NCBI RefSeq assembly: GCF_020382885.2
Contig: NC_058515.1
Span: 9,531,223-9,595,222, forward strand
DNA: 64,000 bases
Direction: 5' to 3'
Source of the DNA: Scatophagus argus
Lineage: Eukaryota; Chordata; Actinopteri; Scatophagidae
This document shows positions 23,301-35,915 of the stretch, one piece after another. Position 1 is the first letter of the stretch. The number at the start of each line of letters is the position of its first letter. The notes under the pieces were generated by a model. That model did not search any database. It worked only from the letters and a program-made list of their open reading frames with translations, and had not been told where the DNA came from. The position numbers and the translations under genes are program-made.

Positions 23301-25931
23301 TAATGGATTGTTTTCTAGTTATTTTAGAGACATAATGACTAGTCCATTTTTCGTCCTCCGCATTTTTGGATCTCTGGGACTTTGTTGCAATCCTCGGACT
23401 CGCCTGCAAGTGATGGCCGGCAAGTGGACTGGATTTCCTGCACGCCTTATAGGAAAGTCTGGGGGAAGCCTAAAGTGTTCGTATAACGGTTGTTTTTAAT
23501 GGTTTTGGACCACTTTGGCATAGAGACGTTCTTTGAGTGATTTACATCCAGGTGTAGTTTTCATTTTCTTTTACGTTTTTAATATTTTTGTTAAAACGTT
23601 AAAAATTGTCTTAGGCCACGTTTTGACAGCAATATGAAATCCCGTGGTTTTTGGCGGTTAATGTTAAGTAACGTTAGTTCGTTATTTGTTTCTGTTTGGT
23701 AACTAACTTGAATCATTCAAAAGTGATTATTACAAGTCATTTATTGGCCTGCATGTTACATTTCCAAATCCCAACGTTCAAATTAAGCTTTCTTAGCATT
23801 ACAGCTGGTGATGTGTTAGCTTAACGTAGGACTACTTTGTCGACAGCGATGGTTGCTTGGTCATTATTTCACACGTTCTCGACAGTTATTACGCACTGTT
23901 ATTGTATCTTTGATGGCAATATAAAACGTAGCAGTGTTGTATTCAGAGGATCCTTATATGTGAGGTAAGTTAATGTTAAAGTAACCTTATTATTCAGCCT
24001 TGTACTGAACATTACGGAACAAAACGTTGAGTTAGCTTAGTAGTATTTAATCATTTGCTGCTTAAATCTCAAGATTGCGCTAGCCAGTATTTGTCTCAAT
24101 GTTAATACCGAGGCATAGGGTATTGTTTACGATGGCAATGGGATATATAGTATAACGTTGCCTTTATTACTATAAAGGAATTATAGCTAGCTTAGCTCCA
24201 GGCCGCTAGCGCCCAACATGGCGGTGCTTGACGATACGTTTCTTGTTGTGAACGAGAAAGATGGAGTCTGGAATATTACTGCGGTAACGCGAGCCGCCTA
24301 ATGCAAAATTCCTGTTGGCTAACTTGACGGGCCACATACTTGAGCAATTAAAAAAAATATGTAGCCCCCTGACAAAAGGAACAACGATTGTATGAACGTT
24401 TATCTCCATTAAACATAATCTATTAGGATATAAAGTGTCGGAGCTGGTGGGAAGTTGGCTAGCCAGTATATCAGTCTTGGTTCTTCGTCGGTGTCGAAGT
24501 TGAAGCCATTTTGCTAGCTAACTACGTGCATATTTGTCTGTTATTGGAAGGATACACTTGCTGTGTAGTCAATAATTCGTTTTTATAGTTGGTTTTAACT
24601 TGATTATGACAATCGAGGCAATTCATCCTTCTTTGGAATCGTCTGGTTACTAAAAGTTTCGGTGTTTTAGTTAAGTATTAACATGATCTTCAGGGACTAG
24701 GAAATGCCACTAGCTTGTTACACAATGGATTTATCCGGTTACTGTGGTTATTTGTATGCAAGAGAAGGTAATAAGAAACGTTTGGTGTTAATCTAAATGT
24801 TCTAATGCTGTGTTAATGTATGACTCTTTGAGAGCCATATTTCTCCATTGTCCCTTTCAAGCAGAGGTGTATTTGCATAAGGTGTTAAAATGTGTTTCTT
24901 TTCACCGTTTGGGCATCTTATCTTCATACATTTAAATAAGTGAACGTAAAACCTAGACAGTGGTTAAACCACCTCACTATCCCTGTGCCATGATTGCATA
25001 ATCTCAGTTTGCTGTTTTGTTTATTACATGTAATGACTATGTAACAGTACTCAGAACATTTTGTCACGTTGTGAAACATTTTCTTTGCTGACTTTTTAAA
25101 TAAAGACACTGAACCAACATGATGGACTTTGGGGTTATTTCTTTCTTTTGTAGTTAAAATAATTTGTTTTTAACATGGACACCTGTTAATATACTGCTTT
25201 CATGTTAAGTAGTACAGCTTAGGGTTTTAATGTACTGCTGCCAGCATGAACATGCTTCTTGGCCATCATCTCTTTTTTGGCAGATCCAGCAGAGGAAGGC
25301 ATCATGCAGGCCCAGAAACAAGGATATAAGCCACATCTGCAGTATCCTTATCCTTAAACCATGTCCTGTTTTATTACAATAAACTGAAAAGAAAACTGCT
25401 TGCACACCAGGTTTTAAATTGATAGAAGAATGTGACAGTCAATCACTTTGTTCACCATGTGCCATGCAATACCACGACAATACAAAGGATTCATTATTGA
25501 CTGGCTGGCTCCCCCGTCTGGCTCATTTTGAGAATGATCAGCGTTGTGAGGACATTGCACAACCACGTTTTCAATGCAGAAGTGAGTCCCACAAGGCCGA
25601 ACAAAATGCTCCCTCTACTGTTCCAAGAAGGTTAGTACACAGGGGCATGATGGTGTCGACTCTGTAGTTTGGTGGGAGTTCCTTCAAATGTTTTTAAACA
25701 GTTGAAAAATCAGATTGTAAGCATCACTGATGATAATGGTTTCCACATTAGTGTGATGTAAGAATCAATGTCCTACCCTGATCTGACCTGCCAATGATAA
25801 ATTATGAGATTTATACAGATCAATATGGCGACTGCTTGTAAAGGTAGTATACACTGTAGTGGAATGCCCTCAGCTGATACTATAATTTTCATAATTGCCT
25901 GAAGTCAACTGTATGTATTGTGTAGTTATGG

Positions 25932-25987
25932 CAGTGTAGCTCAAGTATTTTATGTAAGTAGTGCTTTAAAGTATTTCCATTTTATGT
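25932..25987. mobile_element. Possible fragment of the same hAT-like MITE family
   Basis: Starts CAGTGTAG and shares CTTTAAAGTATTTCCATTT and the following bases with the left part of the element at 6494-7012 (about 6523-6545). No matching right end was found, so it is either truncated or a decayed copy. Confidence 0.5.
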
Positions 25988-28900
25988 CTATATAAATGTG
26001 TGTGTGTGTCTGCACCATGTTTCATATGGGGGGTATTTTCAGCTTTTAATAACTTGAATATCACTATCATATCGATAACTTGAAATCACTTATTTCTTTG
26101 CATATTTAGATTATACCTACAAAACACTGTCAATTTTTAAAAAATATAAGACACAATATAAAATTGCTAAAATCTGTTCATCCTTGACCAACTGTAAAAT
26201 TATGCTTTTACTTTTGCATTTTTGCATCAGTAACTAGATGTCTGCAAAAGCTGGAAAAGCCTTAAAATGTAAATTTCACGTGTCTGAAATTCACATTGAG
26301 GAGTTTTAAGAATACTGCAGGACTTATGAGAAATCCACTGCTGACTTACCTTCTGATGTTAAAATGTGCTGCTTCAGGGTTTTTTCAGTGGTTGGATTTT
26401 GCCCTAGTTTTGACTAACTGGTATTTAAAAGTGTTGGAAAGTCTCAAATCCAAGCTGATGAAGCTTGCAGGGAATCTGATAACATTAGGTCTTTCTGAAA
26501 AACAGCTGATGGCAAGTGGACATTTTCTGCATGTTCTGTATGGGTGGGTGGCTGTTAGTTGTTCTCAGTGATTGTTCTTTTAGAGCAGACATCAAAATTA
26601 TGTGCTTCTTAAAAAAAAAGAAAAAATTAGTTAAGACTATACGTATTATTTGTTCTAACCTTTTGCGCCTACCTCAGAAGTTCATGTAGCGGCCTTTCAG
26701 AGGCATTAGTTCCTGGAAGGGGTGAGGATTCATGTTTCTAGGGGGAGCTCTTGTCTGCCAGAGACTGACAGTGTATTTTCAAGGGCTTGGTTAGGAGTTA
26801 GGGAAGGGGGGGGTTGTAGCACAATTAAATAGGCGAACGAGGAGGGGGAGTGGGACAAACCAGCAGATGCAAAGCATGGTGGAAGGAGGAGACTTTTTTT
26901 TTTTTTACATCTGATTTGCAAACAAAAAACAAAAAGTGTAACTGCCCCCTAGTTATTCAAGAAAAACACCAACCTCACTAACTGCATTCAGCTAGTAAGC
27001 CATTGCATGTGAAGCTCAGTTCACCAAAAGCAGAATGCACCCGCTTTTTCTCAAACAACACACTGTCACTGTCTGTAAACACGGATAACACTCCAAAACT
27101 AAAACATATCTGCGGATCATACAATGGAGATATTGTGGGCCTTAGTAGAGTTTGTGAATCAGATTCTGGATGCTTATTGCGGTAAAAAAATGAACAGCCC
27201 TAGTCTATAATATCTGCTTAATTTTCCCTCATTGAAAAATACACAAAAAAGTGCTGAGAAGTAGATCTAGTCATGGCAGTTTTGTGTGCAGTTCTTGCAT
27301 GCAAAATAACAGTGAATCACCTTATCAAGAAATAATCTGTTTTAGGCTTTATTTCGCCTTAAGTTATGCACCAGGATGTTGTTTTGTAATAAAAATGGGT
27401 GACGTAGGGTCGGAGGCATGCTCTCTCTGAGAGCCCTTTGGAACAGACCGGCCCATTTCTGTCCGCAAGAGAATGTCCTTTTCTTTGGGTGTTTGTTTTG
27501 GCTCATGTCAGACCCTGCCAAGCGTCTTCATCTTTCTTTCATCCTTCCTTTTATCATCCACACACCCTTTCAGACCTTCCAAATTCTCGTCTATTCTCTT
27601 TCACACAGGATTCTTTGTTGGCAGCTCATTTGTAGAGAACAGACAGGAGTAGGAATGTTAAGTCAGCTAGTATTTGACTCAGAGGATACACCAGAGTTTT
27701 GCAGTAGATCTGTGTTTTTGTTAAGGTTCTTTCAGGCTCTTCCTGGAACTATCTGGGTGCTAAATTAATTGCTCTTGATCCCACCTCGCGTTGCAATCGG
27801 CTTAGTACTAATCTGGGGTTCTCGCAACGTAGCCAAGTCTCACCCAGACAAGGCTGCTGCATCGAGCTGTCCACTGCTCTGCTCTCCCAAGGTTTTGACC
27901 TCTGGCACGATCTTTCAGACTCTCCTCTACCATACGCCCTATTTTAAACTTGTGGGGAGGTTATTTTTTGTTTCTCATTTTGAATCATCTTTTCCCTCAC
28001 AGAACCCCTTTCTTTACAGTTCCTCTGACTCCCTGTTCTCATCTTCCCTCCCTGCTACATTTCCTTCATCGCTCACTCTTTTGCACACTAAGCCTCAGTG
28101 ATGGCCTCACGCTGCCTGCAGAAACTCTCTCCTGCCTACCGCTCACTCTGCCTCTTTTCTTACTTTTTTGTGTTTAGTTCGTCTGCTGTGCTGCTGTTTT
28201 GTTTCCCCTGGCATGATGTCATTGCCCCTGACCATCTGCCTCACTTTTTTTTTTCCTCTTTTCCCTTTTTTTCTGCTCTGCTTTATGTTTTCCGCTGGTG
28301 TCAGTGCAACTGTTCGTGATTTATTGTTTAATTTTTGATCACAAGGTAGGTTTACCTCATGCTGTCATTGCTGTATTGTTCTTTTTCGTTCGTCTTCGTA
28401 AGACCTTCTTAGCCTCCAGTCTTTCCGGTAGGTTGTCATTGAAGTGTCTGTGTACTATTTAAAGAGGCGTGCAGAAAAGCAACGTTGTTTACTGTGCCCT
28501 CAAAGTACAGGCTGTCTAGAAACAGGAAGTACCATCGCCCCGAAGCACAGCGGCACACAGCGTCAGCCGACATGCAGCCACTTCCTCCTCCTCCTCATGG
28601 CTGAACAGAGGCTCCAGCAAAACAACCCTCACGCTTATCAGAGAATTATGCGCCCCTCCCCTCTGCTGCCCCTCCACCATGTCCTATCTCGCTTTCTCCC
28701 GTTCTCTTGTGCCTACAGCCCCCCTCCCTCTGACTGTCTCTCTTCGCCAGTACAGCATGCCTGAGTAGCTGCTTGGAGATGAAGGAGCTAATTAATTTGA
28801 TTTAGCCGTCCTCTCGCTCTGGCAGTGGAAAAACCAGTCGTCCGTCCCCCCTCCCTCCTTCACACTGTATCAGGCACCCCTCCCAGATGATTTTCCACCT

Positions 28901-29227
28901 ATCCTTTCCAGTCTCCTTTGGCAACGTCCACACTCCGAACCGTCTCTTCTTCTTCTCCTTTGCTTTTTTCTTTCCTGTTACACAACCATATATTGCCGGT
29001 GGTTCACTGCGTATCAAACTGTCTGTAAATTGCTTGCCAACTGTAACTCTCGTGTGGCCTACACCCATCTAATTCCTTTTTTTAGCATTTTATCCCTTGC
29101 GTGCGCCCATGGACAGTTTGTGCGACTCAGCAGTGTCTCGCTGCTCACACAAACATGCTTGTTATAGCTCAATGCGTCTGCTTCACGCATCCAAAGGCCC
29201 GTCAGACTTCGAGTGATGAAACCCCAT

Positions 29228-29275
29228 TTCTGTCATTTGATACTCTGATGGTTCTGTCATTTGATACTCTGATGG
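29228..29275. repeat. Perfect 24-bp tandem duplication
   Basis: Two identical 24-bp units (29228-29251 and 29252-29275), each containing GTCATTTGATACTCTGATGG, in the presumed zbtb4 intron. No function is evident. Confidence 0.9.
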
Positions 29276-29445
29276 ATCCACCCATTGCGTTGTATTAAAC
29301 AAGTCCAGCAACTCTGTAACTGTCCTACATCTCTTGTCAGCATAACTCTATGAATTCTTCCTGTGCTTTCATCCTGTATAGAGACGCACTCTGAACTTTG
29401 CAGCACGCAGGTTGTGGACATCTGCACAGGATGGCCTCTATGTGA

Positions 29446-29466
29446 TGTGTGTGTGTGTGTGTGTGT
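29446..29466. repeat. TG microsatellite
   Basis: Perfect TG tract of about 10 units in the presumed zbtb4 5' intron. Confidence 0.85.
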
Positions 29467-32400
29467 CCATTGGTGTTGTCTTGCAGGCAAGGGGTGGTGC
29501 AGTGTTGAACTCACTTACCCCTCTACTGAAACTGAAGCGTATCAGGCATTCTCGACTTTTTAAGTTTCTCTTCTGCCGTAACTTCAAAGGCTGAAAATGA
29601 AATGCCTGATCTTTTGTCAGCTACAGCAGTCAGCCTTTGGAGAAATGCAGTTTATGTTAAGTACAGAAGATGACAGAGGACATGGACAAAGATTTTTCTT
29701 TTACATTTCTGTAAATACACATGATATAGCAGGAATATTCATGTTCATGATGTCACCACCCCTCAGATTTCTCTTGCAGCCCCTTGCAGGGGTTCATACC
29801 ACCAGCCTGGAAACCACTGCAAAACATTAAGTTCAAATTTGCCTTTTAAAGTTAAACACATGAAATTAATATCGGATGGATAGCACAGCTGTCACACCTT
29901 AAAGTCATACCTGAAAAACATAAATATTAGCTAAAAACACAAATCATAGGAGCCTGTCAGGATATGAGAAAACATTTTGTTTAACTTTGTTGTTGATGTT
30001 GCAGTTATTTAGACAGAAAGGCATTGTTGAATTGACATTTGAATGAAAAGTTTCAACTCTGCTGCTGTTCCGACCATGTGAATTGATGCGTTCCCACATA
30101 CAAAAGGATATCATGGCAGAATTCAAATATTTAAATTTTTATGGCATTTTTACTGACCTGGTTGAAATCCTGTTCATCTGAGCCAAGTTGAAGTCTGGTT
30201 ACCTCAAAATCTCTCATAACATTTGATTATGGGTTTTTGACACCCCGCGATGCCTCAGGAAAAAGATTTTGACATTTTATTGGAAAAAGTAAAAGTTTGG
30301 ATTTTCTTAGAAAAATATATGAAAATATATGTTTGACATAAATCTGGCGTGTAACAGTGCACACTGGGGTACAACAGCAATACACCCATCAACCCCAGAA
30401 AGGATCAGAAAGGAGAAAAACATGTCACCTGATCTTTAAAGGCTGTTTAGTTACTTAATAAATTTACTTCATGACTCATCTGGAAGAGATGAACATTGTT
30501 TCTGTTATCATATACAATTTTGATAGACACATGGTTATATAATAGGAATTTTACATTGCAGAACAAATATTAGGGTATTAGGGATATCACTTTTATTTTT
30601 ACTGGTCTTGTGAAAACATGACACGTCTGCACTGAGATATGTGAAAGTGGAAGAGGCGCATTAACCCCATGTTCCAAAACGTGAACCAAAGGCCTTCATT
30701 AGAGCCTTAACATTTAACCTTTTTTTCAGTTGTCTGTGCACCAAAGTTTAATATAAATTTACACCATCTGGTTTCATGCATAGATTTATGGTTTACTGGT
30801 ATTTAAGGTAGCTTTTTGCAACAGCTCCCAGGAGTCTGAAGAGGAGGAGCAATTCGTTTGAAATGTCACTTCTGTGATGGAATTCTTCATATGGCAGCCG
30901 TTTTGTGTGTTCATTTTCTGTTCCATATCGTTCAATTGCAGCCCTGACATTCGTTTTTGTAAACAAGAGAGAAGTGTTAGCGGGGCGTGCTCCAACACGC
31001 TCATCTGTCCCTGCTTCAAGGGAGGTTTCATCAAGTTACTCACTGTACCACCCTTGTGTCTGTGAGACAATGCCGAGGGCTAAAGTGCCCTTTCATGTGT
31101 ATGCCTGTGTGACTACAAATGTAAACATTTGTCATGCTTATCTGTACATGTACTTTGAGGAGATTTATGTGCTGTGGTTTAATTCTGCGTCTCTGTCCTC
31201 GGATTTCTGTGTGCAGCCCACAGAAACAGGAATCGCTGTGTCGTCTTTGTAAAGCCACTGCTTCCTCTTTAAGAAACCACTGACATTTGAACTCCTTGAA
31301 CGTCGTTCGACTTCCCACTTTGATCTCAGGCCAAGTCAGCTGGAGCGCAGGTTAGTCATCCCTTCTCTGAGATCACTGAGGATGTTTACTAACCCTTGAG
31401 CATATATGCTTAAACATTTATGATTAGGAATTCAACCTGAATATGAGAAGAAACAAACAGTATATGTAGTTGCATGACTACTGACCATATAACTGTTGTA
31501 TTACACTGTATCTTCTTCTGAGCTCATAGTCGACCAAATGCAAGCCAAACTGAATGTTTGACATATGATATGCACAGCAAACAAAGCTTGTAGTGAATTT
31601 AAAACATTCTGTGCTCAGCTGCAGTAAAACCAGAACACAGAGCATGCGTGACTCTGCATTTTGGGAACTGACAGAGACAGTGACCTCTCCCTTCCTCATC
31701 AGATATAAAATGACTGACTCACTCAGCTATTTTTTTTGCTGGAATCAAAAAGCACATTTAATAGGTCAAAGTGGGGCCAGTGGAGTAAATTTAGTTGACT
31801 TTCTGACTACAACGCATTGTATGCAGCTATATTCAATATTTTTATATATTAGAATATATATGAATGTGACATATTCACGACTTGTTTCTCCTACCCCCTG
31901 CCCCCTCCCCCCCAAAAAAATACTTATTGTGGTTTTAAGGCCTAAGAAACATGCTTATTGAATTTACTGCCTCATTGCAAAGGATTGTTTAAATGTTTTG
32001 AACTCTGCGTTGTTCACATCAGCTTGTGTCCATCTTCTCTTTTATTGCCGCTTTGCTACAGCACATTAACGCTGTCATCTGCGCTTCGCAGTTGGCAGAA
32101 ATGTGTTTTACTTTAACTCCATCATGTGTGTATATGTTACCCCACACTGGCGCAATACAGGGACCCGTTTATGGAAACACTGCTCTTACAGTCCTGCCAG
32201 TGAGCAAACACTCTGTAGGGTAGCTGTAATTGCAAATACTTAACAGTGTGTGTGATTTATAGGATAACCGTGCCAGTTGTCTTTCCTTGAAAAGCTGTTG
32301 AGGATATTTTTATTTTTTCATTCTTTAAATAGTCAATTATGGTGTTGAAAAATCTATATTTATACAAAAAAAAAAACAATTGAAATCTGCTGAATTATGA

Positions 32401-34978
32401 AGGCCTCAATCAACAATTTAACACTGATCTTGAGACTGTTGCGAGTTTGTTTCCTCTCTTTGATAATGGGTAAATATCAGAAATCTCTGTGAGCTAATGG
32501 TTTAAATTTTCCGCCAAGATGGCTTCTTAGTTTCTCCATCTTTGTGTATTCAGATGTGTGTGTCGCTTGGTAGCGCAGCATGAAAAGCTATGATCACGTC
32601 TGGCCAAACATCCATGAAAAGGGGCGGCTGGACGATGGGGGTGCCTCTGAATACAGAGTTTGTGGCTGGCTGCTGCCACGGGACAATGCCAGTACACATG
32701 TGTGGACCGAGCGACCATACACACACACACAGACACACGCCATTGTCTGTGCCAATGGCCAACATGGCCTCTTTTTTTGTTTTTTTGCTCTATCGTTTTC
32801 ACACAGATAATATGTTACTTCTAGTTTTACCATCCTGCTCTGAAATCACTCACAAATGCCATCGTGTGTCACATACACACACACACACACCCAGCATGCG
32901 TTGAAAACGTGCAGGAGTGCATGAGAGAGGACGCGGCGACAGAAAAAAAAAGTTCGTCCAACTCCAAGAGCCAGAGAGGTCACAGGAACAACAACCAATC
33001 CCAGAGCGGTTCCCATGGAGACAAGTGTGGCAGCGTACAATGAGGGTGAGAGAGAGTAATGAAAGAGAGGGAGAGAGGGAAAGGGCAGGGGAAGAGTAGG
33101 AGGAGGGCGGGTTGTTGGCGTCGAGGTTCGGTTGGTGGGGGGGGTAACAGCTTCACTCAAAAGGACAGTGGGAAGTATGATGGTGTTGTAGCATAACAGT
33201 CCTGGAACACTCTTTCACCCCTCATCTAATTTTTCTGCCCCTCCAGCTGATAGGATCCTGATCTAAGGCGGGCAGCCTAGTGCCTCACGGGCGATGGGGG
33301 GAGAGCAGACTGCATATGTGGAATTTCCACTGACCGTGACGCTTGTGGCCGTGAGCAACCAGAAGGAAGAGAGTTGTTGTTGTGAGGCATTTTGCATGGA
33401 TACAGATGAGTCAGAAGCGATATCCAGCTGCAGGGCCTTGATGGTGGCACCGTTGTTGGTGATAGCAGTGAAAGTGGAGGTTTTAGTCGAGAGCCTGTAG
33501 TTTGAGTTCAGCCACATGTTTCGGATGCAAATACGCACGCCGACCTAATGAAGTGACCATATTCGTCGCTGATAGCACTTGAACCCTTTTAGCTGAGGGC
33601 ATGGACAATCGAAGAGTATCCCTGCCCCAGTTTCTGTCCTTGTCTGTCCAGCTTTACCTTCCGTTCTCTTTTAGAGAGGCACTCCACTGGTATTTCACAT
33701 GAAGATCAGTTTACTGGTTTCATGATGAGTACTACTATGTCTGAAGGGAGCTTTCAAAAGTCAGCGGAAATGAGATTATGTCCTGGTCTCCATTTTGAGA
33801 CCAAGGTTTTGCCACAGTGGTGATAGGCTCAGGCAGAAAAGTAGATCCTTGGGCAAAAGTTATGCCAAATTTGCAATATGAAATCTGTGATTTGCAGCAT
33901 TAAATAATTTGCTCCCCTGTTCATTTTAACACACTACAAGTGCTGTACACTACGTACATGCAACAGAAAGCAAGAGCCCTGCAGGACTGAATTTGCAAGC
34001 ACTCATGTGTGTAATGTGGTGCCACCAGCCTTTACGACATGTGCGTAAGGAGTGTTCTCAGATCGCTTTAGGGAAATGGGCCCCTGGCTTAACTTTTCCT
34101 ACAGCCAAAGGCATCATCATCCAGCAACATACTGTGCTGGTCAGTCAAATATGTACAAATACGGTGGGATAGCTGTTTACTTTGCAATTGTCAAGATGAC
34201 AAGTTGTAAAATCCTTTTTTATAGTACTATAAACCACTCTGTATTGTTTCATCCTTCAAACCCATGGATTCATCATTCAGACCAGCCGTCCTGTGTCGGA
34301 TTTAATTGTTTCAGTGGTACTTGAAGGAACACGCCCCCAGCAACTGTGCCTGTTGCGTTGTTTGCTATTTTGGTTCTGAATGCCCTAAAACTGAGGAAGT
34401 GGAGTTTGAAAGACGTCGGCATTTGGCAGGCAGGGAGAGGCAAATGAAAGATGCTATGCAGCTGCATCATGGGTAATGTGGCATCTAGTGTTTTTTTTGG
34501 CACTTGACCCATACTATGGACTTTAAGTCAGGATATCTTGGCCTCTGCTGCATCGATTTTCTTTTTTTTTTAAATTTGTCACTCACGAGTCCCTAAACTT
34601 TGTTGGAGTGCAGTGTTAAATCGCAGGAGTACCCCTTTAATGCCTCCATTTTTCTCTCAACTTCACTTGTTTCACAGAGTGCTCCCATCCGCCATTTGAC
34701 TACCGCCAGTTTGTCCTCCCTCTGTCTCACTTTCTCACTGTCCCCCTCGCTCGCCCTCCTCTGACTCCATGTCTGTGTGTCCGTCCGTCCGTCCTTGTGC
34801 CCAGGTTTTTTGAGTTGGCGTGGTTCCTGTTTGTTTTCAGCCATTTTGGGGACTTGCAGTGCTCGTAACAAACTGCTTAAATGGCGTCCTCTTGCTTGCT
34901 TGCTCTCCCACTCTGTCTCCCTCTGCCTCTGCTTCTCCCTCCCTCTCCCTATCGCGGGGCTTTGTGTATATAAAGTAG

Positions 34979-34980
34979 TG

Positions 34981-35022
<42 letters not shown>

Positions 35023-35100
35023 GAGAGGGAGAGAGGGAACAACACTTCCAAATAAAAAGAAGATTGGATTCAGTGGGGTGTGGGGGGGTGGGGGTGTTTG

Positions 35101-35153
<53 letters not shown>

Positions 35154-35372
35154 GGGGGGGCTGTGTGCATGCAGAGGGGGGGGATTCACTTGCTGGAAAA
35201 AAAGAGCAAAAACACTAAGAATCGTGTGTCAGAAAACTGGAGTGAGAGGGTCTGAGTGTGTGTGTGCGAGAGAGAGAGAGAGAGAAAGACAGAAAGGGGG
35301 AGTGAGTGAGTGAGAGCAAGCAAGTTCGAGTGTGAGAATCGCTCCTGCCCTCTGTCTTCACACACTGCTGCC

Positions 35373-35411
<39 letters not shown>

Positions 35412-35425
35412 ACCGCCTCTCCCTG

Positions 35426-35460
<35 letters not shown>

Positions 35461-35880
35461 TCCCTCCCTCCCTCCCGCTCTCTCGCACACACACACACTC
35501 AGACGTGCGCATACACAGACCAAGGGGGAGAGAGAGAGAGAGAGGGAGAGAGGGAGTGTGAGGGGAGAGAACACATCGCAGCAGAGATGCAGCAGGAGGT
35601 TTTCCGAGGTACGTTCTCTTGTATGCTTGCCTTCCTGAGAGACAGCCAGAGAGAATTAGAGGAAGAGAGGCTGAATTCTGTTGTTTTCCTGCTTGTTTTT
35701 CTGCTTCACTCTGCTGCAGTGTGGCGGTTGCTCCGCGCGTGAAGAGGAGGAAAAGGTTTTTATTTTACTGTGCGTGTCTTGGGGCGTGAATGTTGGTGGG
35801 TGTGCGCATTTATGCAGTGTGTGTGTGTGTGTGTGTGTGTTCGTGGAAGCGTATTTATGAGTGCGTGTGTCTGAGCTGGA

Positions 35881-35914
<34 letters not shown>
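34979..35914. repeat. Microsatellite-dense block (TG, GA, CT tracts)
   Basis: Within 940 bp there are TG tracts at about 34979-35020, 35103-35152, 35380-35409, 35817-35840 and 35883-35914. GA tracts lie at about 35258-35285 and 35530-35543, and a CT tract at 35428-35456. Alternating purine-pyrimidine and strand-biased homopurine tracts therefore alternate. A possible 5' exon of zbtb4 ending at 35608 lies between them. Confidence 0.92.

Positions 35915-35915
<1 letters not shown>

Noticed and set aside
23308..23499. 63-aa plus-strand ORF near the divergent promoter
   Set aside because: Short, no family match; more likely part of the zbtb4 5' region.
27418..28764. Series of plus-strand ORFs of 60-116 aa
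   Set aside because: Phe/Leu/Ser-rich translations of T/C-rich DNA, overlapping in several frames, with no conserved motif.
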